From CAINDZ01 sp041908585 (GTDB lineage: Bacteria; Krumholzibacteriota; Krumholzibacteriia; LZORAL124-64-63), in assembly GCA_041908585.1 (NCBI GenBank), contig JAYRFB010000023.1, positions 1 to 31,499 on the forward strand: a stretch of 31,499 nucleotides of DNA, read 5' to 3'. The notes under the pieces are model-generated. The model did not search any database, was not told where the DNA came from, and saw only the letters and a list, made by a program, of their open reading frames with translations. The translations under genes were made by a program, and so were the position numbers. Positions 7,984 through 15,995 of this stretch are shown here, one piece after another; position 1 is the stretch's first letter, and each line of letters begins with the position of its first letter.

Positions 7984-8058
7984 GGAGCTCCCGGGGCACG
8001 GGGGTGGGGCGCTGGACGCGGGGAATGTAGCACAATCGCGGCGCAAGTCACGCAGCCG

Positions 8059-8655
8059 TCACCGGTAGAGCGCGCGCACGGCCCCCCAGCTTGACGACTC
8101 CACCGGCACGGCGCTGCGCCCGGTCAGCTCGTCGAGCATCTGCAGGATGACCGCGGGCTCGAAGCCGGTGTGGCCGTAGCGCAGCACCATCTGGCGGTCG
8201 ATGATCGCGTTGTAGGGCAGCCCGCCGGCGTAGGGGAATCGGATGAACACGTTCCAGTCGGGCGCCAGCAGCACGCGGTACGTCACGCCCTGCGAGGCGA
8301 TCCACGAGCGGACCACGGCGGCCTGCTCGAGGATGTCGATCGACAGCACGGTGACGCCGTCCTCGCGGTACTCCTGCCAGATCTCGTGCTCGAGGCTCTG
8401 CGCCTCGACGTTGCAGCCGGGGCACCAGGTGGCGAAGAAGTTCACGACGATGATGTCGCCCAGGTAGTCGTACAGCGACACCGGCACGCCGTCGACGTCC
8501 AGCAGCGTGAAATCGTCCATGGTGTCGCCGACGTAGTTGCTGGCGGGCGCGGGCGCCGGGACAAGCGCGAGGACCAGAAGCGACAGCAGGCATGGCAGCC
8601 CCGGCCTGCGGGTGGCGCCGGCGGGATGGCGCGGGGCGATTCGCGTCCTCGGCAT
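8059..8655 (-). CDS. TlpA-like periplasmic thioredoxin-fold protein
   Basis: 198 residues. An Arg-rich N-terminus and hydrophobic core (CLLSLLVLALVPAPAPAS) act as a signal peptide or anchor. The thioredoxin fold follows, with IIVVNFFATWCPGC giving the active-site pair C78-C81 and a cis-Pro region GGLPYNAIID. This matches the TlpA/ResA/AhpC-TSA group of extracytoplasmic thiol-disulfide oxidoreductases. The insertion IDILEQAAVVRSWIASQGVTYRVLLAPDW is the usual central region of such proteins. It lies between the lipoprotein gene (76 bases downstream) and the DUF309 gene on the same strand. No cytochrome c maturation genes are nearby, so its client is unknown. Confidence 0.92.
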   Translation of the reverse strand: MPRTRIAPRHPAGATRRPGLPCLLSLLVLALVPAPAPASNYVGDTMDDFTLLDVDGVPVSLYDYLGDIIVVNFFATWCPGCNVEAQSLEHEIWQEYREDGVTVLSIDILEQAAVVRSWIASQGVTYRVLLAPDWNVFIRFPYAGGLPYNAIIDRQMVLRYGHTGFEPAVILQMLDELTGRSAVPVESSSWGAVRALYR

Positions 8656-8718
8656 CGTTGGCTCTCCGGGTTGGTCGGGCGCATCCCCCTCCAGGCGAAG
8701 GGGACATCCTGAATGATA

Positions 8719-9240
8719 CTACGGATCGAGCGGTTTGTCCCACAGGGGCGGCGCCACCCGCGTGACGGCCAGGGTCACCGGCGGCGCACCACCGGCCACG
8801 TGGGCGCGGGTGGCGGCGACCAGCAGGCGCAGGTCGAGGCCCAGCGCGAGCCGTCCGCCCCAATCGGCGTGCGTCTCCGCATGATCCACAAGTCTCGATG
8901 CGCCAACAGGTTGTCCGCACTCGCGCTTGAGGTGGGCCGCCGCGCACTGGATCACGGCCTGCAGCGCGTGGCCGGCCGGGGTGCCGATGCCGGCGGCATG
9001 CCACAGGTTCTCGAGCACCTCGTGGCATTCCCACCAGTAGCCGGCATTGAACAGGTCCAGGCCGTACAGGTACTCGTCGCACCGGGACCAGTCGGTGGCG
9101 TTCAGGTCGGGCACGGGCGCCGGCGGGCGGCCGTGCGAATGGCCCTGCGGGTCGCGCGTGGGATGGGGCGTGCGGCCGGGAACATGGCGGTAGTCCGGCA
9201 GGGGGCGGTCGGTGTATCTTGCCGGCGTCTGCTCGCCCAT
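8719..9240 (-). CDS. DUF309 domain-containing protein
   Basis: 173 residues, starting MGEQTPARYTDRPLPDY. The C-terminal two thirds match the DUF309 family: YLYGLDLFNAGYWWECHEVLENLW, then HALQAVIQCAAAHLKRE. The conserved helix with WECHEVLE is the family signature; biochemical function is unknown. The first 55 residues are Pro- and His-rich and probably disordered. The upstream ribosome site is weak (GCGGA), so the start is only moderately certain. It is divergent from the phosphodiesterase gene across 96 bases. Confidence 0.85.
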   Translation of the reverse strand: MGEQTPARYTDRPLPDYRHVPGRTPHPTRDPQGHSHGRPPAPVPDLNATDWSRCDEYLYGLDLFNAGYWWECHEVLENLWHAAGIGTPAGHALQAVIQCAAAHLKRECGQPVGASRLVDHAETHADWGGRLALGLDLRLLVAATRAHVAGGAPPVTLAVTRVAPPLWDKPLDP

Positions 9241-9336
9241 GTCGTATGTCCGCGGTCGCTCTCGCCCGGGGTGGCCGAGGCAGGTATCGTTTGGTGTGTG
9301 GTCGGCGCCGGCGTGGCGCCCACAGGGACGGGGGGC

Positions 9337-10059
9337 ATGATACTTCCGGGCGGACGGACCTACAACTGCGCGCACCGTGGCGCCTCCGGCCAGGCGCCGG
9401 AGAACACGCTGGGAGCGCTCGAGCGCGCCATCGCGCTGGGCGCGGACATGGCCGAGGTGGACCTGCGCCTGACCGCCGACGGGCGCCTGGCGCTGATCCA
9501 CGATGCCACGCTCGAGCGCACCACCAGCGGTCGCGGTCGCGTGGCCGACCTGGCGATGGCCGAACTGGCACGGCTGGACGCCGGCTCGTGGCGGGACGCG
9601 GTCTGGTGCGACCAGCACGTGCCCGAGCTGGGCGAGGCGCTGGCGCTGGCGCGCGGGCGGCTGCGCCTGAACCTCGAGCTGAAACCCGACGGCCGGCCCG
9701 AGGCGATGCTGGACGAGCTGCTGCGCCAGCTGGCGCGGTTCGAGATGGCGGCGGAGTGCGTCGTCACCAGCTTCGACGCCGACCTGGTCGACGAACTGAA
9801 GGCGCGCGCGCCGCAGGTGGCCGCCGGCTACATCTTCGGCCGGGGCGAGCTGCCGGGCTGGGCGTTCAGCGCCAAGGTCGAGGTGCTGAGCGCGGAACAG
9901 TCGCTGGTCGACGCGGCGTTCTGCGAGTTCGCCACCGCCGCCGGCAAGTCCGTCCATGTCTGGACCGTGGACGAACCGGTGGCGATGCGCCACTTCGCCG
10001 ACCTGGGCGTCGACGCGGTGATCACGAACCACCCCGAGCGCTGGCCGCTGCGCGCCTGA
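9337..10059 (+). CDS. Glycerophosphodiester phosphodiesterase
   Basis: 240-residue cytoplasmic GDPD/UgpQ-type enzyme that would hydrolyse glycerophosphodiesters to glycerol-3-phosphate and an alcohol. Key motifs are all present: HRGASGQAPENT near the N-terminus, AEVDLRLTADGRLALIHD with the Glu, Asp and His of the metal and catalytic site, LNLELKPDG, and the late VHVWTVDEP plus VDAVITNHPE. There is no signal peptide, as in UgpQ rather than GlpQ. I chose ATG 9337, just after a run of six G; upstream in-frame codons give sequence with no family similarity. A cupin gene follows 47 bases later. Confidence 0.95.
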   Translation: MILPGGRTYNCAHRGASGQAPENTLGALERAIALGADMAEVDLRLTADGRLALIHDATLERTTSGRGRVADLAMAELARLDAGSWRDAVWCDQHVPELGEALALARGRLRLNLELKPDGRPEAMLDELLRQLARFEMAAECVVTSFDADLVDELKARAPQVAAGYIFGRGELPGWAFSAKVEVLSAEQSLVDAAFCEFATAAGKSVHVWTVDEPVAMRHFADLGVDAVITNHPERWPLRA

Positions 10060-10106
10060 CGGCGGCGCGGCGAGGCAGCCGCCGTTCGCCGTCGAAGGAG
10101 CCCGCC

Positions 10107-10469
10107 GTGCGCGCACTGGACCTGGTCGAGATCCTCAAGGGCCCGCCCGACCAGGTCAGCGCCGACGGCCGCGCGCTGTTCTGGCTGCCGGCCCCGTTCA
10201 ACGGCGGCCACCTGTGGGTCGGCCACTTCAAGGGCACCGGGCCCTGGACGCGCCATGTCGGCGGTGACGCCCTGATGCACCAGCTCTCCGGCCGCGCCGA
10301 GATCACGTTGCGCGCGCCGGGCGGCGAGCAGGTGGCCACGATGATCCCGGGCCAGGTCCTGCGCGTGCCGGCCGGCACCTGGTACCGCGTGCACACGGCC
10401 GACTGGGCCGCGCAGTACGGCGTCACCACGGCCGCGACCGAGCACGCGGAGGACGAGCCCGGGGCCTGA
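10107..10469 (+). CDS. Single-domain cupin protein
   Basis: 120 residues starting at GTG 10107, chosen because AAGGAG lies six bases upstream (10095-10100). The pattern of a small cupin is visible: HVGGDALMHQLSGRAEITLRAP (first motif region), then GGEQVATMIPGQVLRVPAGTWYRVHT (second motif with PG and Pro-x-Gly-x-x-H-like ending). His residues in HVGGDALMH and RVHT could form a metal site. Substrate cannot be told. Same strand as the phosphodiesterase, probably co-transcribed. Confidence 0.8.
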   Translation: MRALDLVEILKGPPDQVSADGRALFWLPAPFNGGHLWVGHFKGTGPWTRHVGGDALMHQLSGRAEITLRAPGGEQVATMIPGQVLRVPAGTWYRVHTADWAAQYGVTTAATEHAEDEPGA

Positions 10470-10547
10470 TGCCGGACACGTCGGCGTCACGCGACTGATA
10501 CGACCGCGCGGCTGAGCGACCGCACGTTCGCGCGCCACCGCCGGCCG

Positions 10548-11036
10548 TCAGTCCGGGACCGCGCCTTCCAGCTCGAGCAGCTTCCGCTTCGCCGCGATGC
10601 CGCCGCCGAACCCGGTCAACGACCCGTCGCTGCCGATCACGCGATGGCAGGGCACGACGATGGGCAGCGGATTGCGCCCGTTGGCGGCGCCGACCGCGCG
10701 GCACGCCGCGGCGTTGCCCACGCGCTGCGCCAGCGTGGCGTAGGTGATGGTGCGGCCGTAGGGGATCTTCCGCAGCTGCTGCCAGACCTTCCGCTGGAAA
10801 GGCGTGCCGGACGGCGCCAGCGGCAGGTCGAACCGGCGGCGCGTGCCGGCGAAGTACTCGTCCAGCTGCGCGATGACGGCGGCGAACGGCTGGCGATCGC
10901 GGACGCGCGGCGTGTCATCGTTCCCGGCGGGGGACTTCTCGCCGGGCAGGCGCACCCGCGTCAGCGCCTTGCCGTCGCTCTCGAGCACCAGCCGGCCGAG
11001 GGGGCAGCGGTACTCCGTGGTGTAGATGATGGCCAT
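10548..11036 (-). CDS. ogt: Methylated-DNA--protein-cysteine methyltransferase
   Basis: 162-residue suicide enzyme that transfers alkyl groups from O6-alkylguanine or O4-alkylthymine to itself. The acceptor is C130 in PIVVPCHRVIG. The DNA-binding helix-turn-helix segment is GTPFQRKVWQQLRKIPYGRTITYATLA, followed by AVGAANGRNPLPI and the C-terminal GSLTGFGGGIAAKRKLLELE. It begins two bases after the stop of the Ada-AlkA fusion, so the two genes form an operon. Together they supply the activity that E. coli Ada carries in one polypeptide (O6-methylguanine repair in its C-terminal half) plus AlkA. Confidence 0.97.
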   Translation of the reverse strand: MAIIYTTEYRCPLGRLVLESDGKALTRVRLPGEKSPAGNDDTPRVRDRQPFAAVIAQLDEYFAGTRRRFDLPLAPSGTPFQRKVWQQLRKIPYGRTITYATLAQRVGNAAACRAVGAANGRNPLPIVVPCHRVIGSDGSLTGFGGGIAAKRKLLELEGAVPD

Positions 11037-11038
11037 CG

Positions 11039-12700
11039 TCAGTCCTCCGCGTCACCGGCGGGCGTGCCGCCGTCCTCGAGTCCCGCCCACAGGTGCAGCG
11101 CGGCGTAACCGCGCCACGGGCTCCTGGCGGCGGCGCGCGCGGCCAGGTCGACGCCCGGCAGGGCCCGCGCCAGGCCCAGGTCGCCCAGCGGCAGCGCGTC
11201 CGGCTCGCCCAGCGCCCGCAGCGCGATGTAGGCCGCGGTCCACGGCCCGATGCCCGGCAGCGCGCGCAGGCGCTCAACCAGCTCGTCGGGCCCGCGCGGC
11301 GCCTCCAGGCGCAGCGAGCCGTCGGCCACCGCGGCGGCGAACGTGCGCAGCGTGGCCGCGCGCCGTGTCGTCAGCCCCAGCCCGTCCAGGTCGGCCGCCG
11401 CCAGCGTCGCCGGGTCGGGAAACAGGTGCGTGAGCGGCCCGCGCGCGTGGGCGAGCGGCGTGCCGCAGCGGGCGGCCACGCGCCCGGTGACCGTCGTCGC
11501 GGCGGCCACCGACACCTGCTGCCCGATGATCGCGCGCACCGCCAGCTCGAACGGGTCGTACGCCGACGGCAGGCGCAGTCCGGGCCTGCGCGCGACCAGC
11601 GGCGCCAGCACGGGGTCGCGCGCCAGGTGGGCGGCGATGGCGGCGGGATCGGCCGCGCAGTCGAACATGCGGCGCGCGCGGGCCACCAGCGAGATTGCCC
11701 CGTCCAGGTCCGGCAGTTCCAGGCTCAGGTCCAGCCAGTGGCCGTTGCCCGGCGTCACCGCGAGGAATCCCGCCCGGCCGCCCGGCAGCGCCAGCGTGCG
11801 CGTGTATGAGTCCACCGTGGCGTGCTCGACGCCCGGGATGGCGCGGCCCCGCAGGAAGCGCGCCAGCTGCTCCCAGTCGTAGGGCGGGCGCCACGCCAGT
11901 CGCGCGGCCAGGGTGACGAGCGGCTCGTTCGCACTTGCCGGCGACGCATGTCGGGCAGTGCCCGCGCCGACCGCATGGGCGCCATCGCCGTGCCGGCGCC
12001 GGGGCATGTCGCCGCCACCGGCTTCGCGTGCCCCGTCGTGCGACGCGCCGCGCGTGCGCCGGCGCAGGTCTCCCGGTGCGCAGCCGTACGTCGCCTTCAT
12101 GAGCGTGTTGAAGCGACGCAGCGAGCCGAAGCCGGCCGCCAGCGCCACCTGCGCCATCGACAGGTCCGACTGCTCGAGCAGCAGCCGCGCGAAGTGCACG
12201 CGGCGGGTCTGGGCCAGGCGCACGGGTGTCGTCCCCAGGTGACGTTCGCAGAGGCGCGTCAACTGGCGGGGACCGACGCCCAGGCGCGCGGCCAGGTCGG
12301 CGACCGCGCCGCCGCCGCGATCGAGCGCGCCCTCGGCGATGCACCGCACCGCCCGCGACACCGTGGCCGCGGTGCCCTGCCAGGCCGGCGAGCCGGGCGC
12401 CGCCTCGGGGCGGCAGCGCCGGCAGGGCCGGAACCCGGCCTGCTCGGCCGCCGCGGCGCAGGCGAAGAAGGTGACGTTGCGGCGCAGCGGCGTGACGGCG
12501 GGACAGATCGGGCGGCAGTAGATGCCGGTCGTGCGCACGGCGGTGAAGAAACGGCCGTCGAACCGCGCGTCGCGGCTGGACACGGCCAGGTAGCAGGTCT
12601 CGGGGTCCAGGCCGCCGGGACCGGCCGCGTGCGGGCCGGACCCGTGGGCGCCCGGGGAGTGGGCTGCCCTTGCTGTCCTTGCTGTCCCGTGGGTGCTCAT
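11039..12700 (-). CDS. Ada N-terminal/AraC/AlkA fusion: regulator and 3-methyladenine glycosylase
   Basis: 553-residue fusion. Residues about 31-100 are the Ada metal-binding domain with C62, C66, C93 and C96; their spacing (4, 27, 3) equals that of E. coli Ada C38, C42, C69 and C72, so C62 is the predicted methylphosphotriester acceptor. An AraC-type helix-turn-helix follows (about 110-210, with SLRRFNTLMKATYG). A Gly/Ala/His-rich linker leads to AlkA_N and the HhH-GPD domain: AVRAIIGQQVSVAAATTVTG, LPGIGPWTAAYIALRALG, and catalytic D507 in PLGDLGL. Methylation of the Ada domain is expected to switch on the operon. The N-terminal 30 residues are low complexity; no strong ribosome site is seen before ATG 12700. 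The product both senses damage and excises alkylated purines. Confidence 0.95.
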   Translation of the reverse strand: MSTHGTARTARAAHSPGAHGSGPHAAGPGGLDPETCYLAVSSRDARFDGRFFTAVRTTGIYCRPICPAVTPLRRNVTFFACAAAAEQAGFRPCRRCRPEAAPGSPAWQGTAATVSRAVRCIAEGALDRGGGAVADLAARLGVGPRQLTRLCERHLGTTPVRLAQTRRVHFARLLLEQSDLSMAQVALAAGFGSLRRFNTLMKATYGCAPGDLRRRTRGASHDGAREAGGGDMPRRRHGDGAHAVGAGTARHASPASANEPLVTLAARLAWRPPYDWEQLARFLRGRAIPGVEHATVDSYTRTLALPGGRAGFLAVTPGNGHWLDLSLELPDLDGAISLVARARRMFDCAADPAAIAAHLARDPVLAPLVARRPGLRLPSAYDPFELAVRAIIGQQVSVAAATTVTGRVAARCGTPLAHARGPLTHLFPDPATLAAADLDGLGLTTRRAATLRTFAAAVADGSLRLEAPRGPDELVERLRALPGIGPWTAAYIALRALGEPDALPLGDLGLARALPGVDLAARAAARSPWRGYAALHLWAGLEDGGTPAGDAED

Positions 12701-12831
12701 GGCACCAGGATAGCGGAGGCCCCGCCGCCCGGCTCGCCGTTTTCGGACCTGCACGCCGGCCGGTTTCCGCTCACGTTCGCGGTCCCGGGGAGATATCATG
12801 TCCCGTATCACCCCGGCCCGGAGCGCACACC

Positions 12832-13827
12832 ATGACGCACCAGAACCACGAGGCCCCCTGGGCCGATCGCGAGCCCCCGCACCATCCCGGCCTGGGACTG
12901 GTGCGCGTGACCGAGGCCGCGGCGCTGGCCGCCTCCCGCTGGATGGGTCGCGGCGACCGCGATGCGGCCGACCAGGCCGCACAGGCGGCGATGGCCCGCT
13001 CGCTGAACCTGCTGCCCATGCGCGGTCGCATCGTCAGCGGCGAGGAGGGACGCCTGCTGGCCTCGTCGCCGCTGGACAGCGGCATCGACGTGGGCACGGG
13101 CGAGGGGCCCGAGCTGGATGTCGAGGTCAACGCCATCGACGGCGCCACGCTCGTGGCCAAGGGCAAGCCCGGCGCGCTGGCGGCCGCGGCGCTGGCCCCG
13201 CGCGGTGCGCTGTGGCGACCCGGCCCGGCCGTCTACCTCTACAAGCTGGTGGTCGACCGCACGGTGGCGGCGGCGATCGGGCCCGAGGCGCTGGATGCGC
13301 CCGTGGGCTGGATGCTGGCCGCGATCGCGCGCGCCAAGGGCAAGGACATCCGCGACCTGGCCGTGTTCGTGGTCAACCGGCCGCGCCACGAGAACCTGAT
13401 CGGCGAGCTGCGCAAGGCCGGCGCGCGCGTCGTGCTGCGCGGCGGCGGCGACGTGGGTGGCTCGCTGCTGGCGGCGGATGCGCGCTCGGGCATCGACCTG
13501 ATGCTCGGGGTGGGCGGAGCGCCCGAGGGACTGCTGGCCGCCTGCGCGGTCAAGGCGCTGGGCGGGGCGATGCTCGCGCGCGTCGAGCCGCAGGACGCCG
13601 CCGAGCGCCAGGCCTGCCAGGACGCCGGCATCGACCTGCGGAAGGTGCTGACGACGAACGACCTGGTATCCGGTGACGAGGTCTTCTTCTCCGCCACCGG
13701 CGTCACCGAGAGCGCCATGCTGGCAGGCGTGCGCCTGCTGGGCGACACCGCCGAGACGCAGTCGCTGGTGCTGCGCTACGAGACAGGAACGCGCCGCTTC
13801 ATGGCCACGGAGCATCGCCTGCGTTGA
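12832..13827 (+). CDS. glpX: Divergent GlpX-like (class II fructose-1,6-bisphosphatase family) protein
   Basis: 331 residues, full length for GlpX. Family hallmarks include GLVRVTEAAALAASRWMGRGD, AADQAAQAAM, LVAKGKPGALA, GDVGGSLLAA, IDLMLGVGGAPEG and VFFSATGVTE. The family metal/phosphate signature (DPIEGT or DPLEGT) reads NAIDGA here: N100 replaces Asp and D103 replaces Glu. The GEGE-D-APML segment reads SGEEGRLLASSPL, and the D-M-Y-M-E-K segment reads AVYLYK. Fructose-1,6-bisphosphatase activity is therefore doubtful; an altered substrate, altered metal use or loss of catalysis are all possible. The start has GGAG about eight bases upstream. The stop overlaps a possible TTG start of the SulP gene, implying translational coupling. 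Confidence 0.85.
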   Translation: MTHQNHEAPWADREPPHHPGLGLVRVTEAAALAASRWMGRGDRDAADQAAQAAMARSLNLLPMRGRIVSGEEGRLLASSPLDSGIDVGTGEGPELDVEVNAIDGATLVAKGKPGALAAAALAPRGALWRPGPAVYLYKLVVDRTVAAAIGPEALDAPVGWMLAAIARAKGKDIRDLAVFVVNRPRHENLIGELRKAGARVVLRGGGDVGGSLLAADARSGIDLMLGVGGAPEGLLAACAVKALGGAMLARVEPQDAAERQACQDAGIDLRKVLTTNDLVSGDEVFFSATGVTESAMLAGVRLLGDTAETQSLVLRYETGTRRFMATEHRLR

Positions 13828-13829
13828 AC

Positions 13830-15977
13830 ATGCGCCTGGCAGCCGCCATCGACACCACGCGCCGCTGGCTGGCGGCCGAGTCGGTGTTCTTCACCCGGCC
13901 GGCGGCCGTGCTGCGCGGCTACGACCGCGCGGCCGACCTGCGCGCCGACCTGCTGGCCGGCCTGGCGGTGGCCGTCGTGCTGCTGCCGCAGGCCATCGCG
14001 TTCGCCACGCTGGCCGAGCTGCCGCCGCAGATGGGCCTGTACACCGGCGTCGTCGGCGCCATCGTCGCTGCGCTCTGGGGCAGCTCGCGCCTGCTGCAGA
14101 CCGGCCCGACCAACACCAGCTCGATGCTCATTTTCGCCACGCTGCTGGTGGCCGCCTCTCCCGGCACCGAGGACTACGTGCGGGCCGCCGGTTACCTGGC
14201 CGTGATGGTGGGCCTGCTGCGGCTGGTGATGGGCGTGCTGCGCCTGGGCGTGCTGGTGCATTTCGTGGCCGACAGCGTCATCGTCGGCTTCACGGCCGGC
14301 GCCGGCGTGCTGATCATGGTCAACGAGCTGCGCCACGCGTTGCGGATCGACATCCCGAGCGTGCCCGAGCTGGGCCTGACCGTTCGCATGCTCCTGCTGC
14401 GCCACGAGTACGTGCACGGGCCCAGCCTGGCGCTGGCTGCCGGCGCCTTCCTGCTGGCCTGGGCGCTCAAGCGCGGCGGACCGCGCCTGCCGGGCGCCTT
14501 CGTGGCGCTGGCGGCCGCCGGCGTGGCCACGGCGGTGCTGGACCTTGACCAGCAAGGCGTGCGCGTTCTGGGGGCCATCCCGCGCTCGCTGCCGCCGCTG
14601 GCGCACCTGCCGGTGCTGGACATGGCGCTGATCTGGCGGCTGGCCCCGGGCGCCGTGGCGGTGGCGGCGATCGGCCTGGTCGAGTCGATGTCGATGGCGC
14701 GCGCGATCGCCGCGCGCGACGGCGAGCGCCTCGACGTGAACCAGGAGTTCGTCGGGCAGGGGCTGGCCAGCGTGGCGACCGGACTGTTCTCGGGGTTCGC
14801 CTGCACGGGCTCGTGGCTGCGCTCGGCCACCAACCGCGAGGCCGGTGGGCGGACGCCCGTGGCGGCCGCCAGCAGCGGCGTGTGGCTGCTGCTCATCGTG
14901 CTGGCGGCAGCGCCCCTGGCCGCCTACCTGCCGCGCGCGGCGCTGGCGGGCATCCTCATCCTGACCGCGGGCAGCCTCATCGACCGCCGCGAGATCGTGC
15001 GCGTGGCGCGGACCAGCCGCGGCGACACGTCGATCATGCTGGCCACCTTCGCCAGCGCGCTGACCATGCCGCTGCAGTTCGCGATCCTTGCCGGCGTTCT
15101 GGTCTCGTTCGGGCGCTTCCTGCTCAAGACCTCGACGCCCGGCGTGCACGCGGTGGTGCCCGACGAGAACTTCCGCCACTTCGTGCGCGCCGTGGACCAG
15201 CCGGTGTGCCCGCAGCTGGGCGTGATCGAGATCGAGGGTTCGCTCTATTTCGGCGCCGTCAACCACGTCGAGGACGCGATCCGCGCCAACCTGGACCGTC
15301 ACCCGCGGCAGAAGTACCTGCTGCTGCGGATGCACATGGTGGACCACTGCGACGTCAGCGGGATCCACATGCTCGAGGCCGTGCTGCGCCTGTACCGGCG
15401 CCGCGGCGGCGACCTGTTCCTGGAGGGCCTGCGGCCCGACGTGCGGCAGATGTGCGAGCTCTACGGGTTCGACGCCACGCTGGGCGCGGCCAACCTGCTG
15501 GACCAGGAGAACGCGATCAGCCACCTCTTCCACAAGGTGCTGAACCCGGGCTACTGCGTGTACGAGTGCGCCGAGCGCGTCTTCGGCGAATGCCAGGCGA
15601 TCCCCAAGGAGCCGCACGCGGCCGGCCTGCCGGACCCGGAGCGGGGCACGGCGGAGCCGCCGGCCGAGGTCTCGCCCAGCCAGCTGCGCGCGCGCCTGGA
15701 CGATCCCGCCGGCGGCGTGCTGGTGATCGACGTGGGCGAGCCCGGCGAGTTCCGCGGCTGGCACATCCCGCAGGCGCGCAACGTGCCCCTGCGCCTGCTC
15801 GCGACCGAGGGCGCCTTCCTGCCGCGCGACCGGGCGCTGGTCTTCGTCAGCCGCATCGGGCGGCGCGGCGCGCTGGCGGCGGGCATCATGCGGGACCTCG
15901 GCCACGCCGACGCGTCCACGCTGCGCGGCGGCATGCTGGCCTGGGAGGCGGCGGGTTTCCCGATCGCGGTGGAGTAG
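13830..15977 (+). CDS. SulP-family anion transporter with STAS and rhodanese-like domains
   Basis: 715 residues from ATG 13830 (a TTG at 13824 overlapping the upstream stop is an alternative). Residues about 30-430 form the SulP membrane domain with many helices, including LLPQAIAFATLAELPPQMGLYT and the GFACTGSWLRSATNREAGG loop. A cytoplasmic STAS domain spans about 455-570 (GVIEIEGSLYFGAVNHVED, HCDVSGIHMLE), followed by a Cys-bearing segment YCVYECAERVFGECQ. Residues about 618-715 form a rhodanese domain (VLVIDVGEPGEFRGWHIPQA) in which the catalytic-loop Cys is Ser674 in FVSRIGRRG. SulP proteins move sulfate, bicarbonate, chloride or dicarboxylates; the substrate is not evident here. The gene is coupled to the GlpX-like gene. 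Confidence 0.92.
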   Translation: MRLAAAIDTTRRWLAAESVFFTRPAAVLRGYDRAADLRADLLAGLAVAVVLLPQAIAFATLAELPPQMGLYTGVVGAIVAALWGSSRLLQTGPTNTSSMLIFATLLVAASPGTEDYVRAAGYLAVMVGLLRLVMGVLRLGVLVHFVADSVIVGFTAGAGVLIMVNELRHALRIDIPSVPELGLTVRMLLLRHEYVHGPSLALAAGAFLLAWALKRGGPRLPGAFVALAAAGVATAVLDLDQQGVRVLGAIPRSLPPLAHLPVLDMALIWRLAPGAVAVAAIGLVESMSMARAIAARDGERLDVNQEFVGQGLASVATGLFSGFACTGSWLRSATNREAGGRTPVAAASSGVWLLLIVLAAAPLAAYLPRAALAGILILTAGSLIDRREIVRVARTSRGDTSIMLATFASALTMPLQFAILAGVLVSFGRFLLKTSTPGVHAVVPDENFRHFVRAVDQPVCPQLGVIEIEGSLYFGAVNHVEDAIRANLDRHPRQKYLLLRMHMVDHCDVSGIHMLEAVLRLYRRRGGDLFLEGLRPDVRQMCELYGFDATLGAANLLDQENAISHLFHKVLNPGYCVYECAERVFGECQAIPKEPHAAGLPDPERGTAEPPAEVSPSQLRARLDDPAGGVLVIDVGEPGEFRGWHIPQARNVPLRLLATEGAFLPRDRALVFVSRIGRRGALAAGIMRDLGHADASTLRGGMLAWEAAGFPIAVE

Positions 15978-15995
15978 CGGCGCGGCGCGCGCAGC

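Noticed and set aside
8656..8718. CCCC/GGGG arms between the DUF309 and thioredoxin-like genes as a terminator
   Set aside because: Only four clean pairs with a long loop; too weak to call.
12794..12799. TATCAT as -10 box for the GlpX-like gene
   Set aside because: No acceptable -35 at 16-18 bases upstream; a single hexamer is not enough.
13776..15905. Long open frame of about 700 codons on the minus strand opposite the SulP gene
   Set aside because: The composition (Gln, His, Arg, Ala) is that of antisense to a GC-rich gene. The plus strand has clear SulP, STAS and rhodanese domains.
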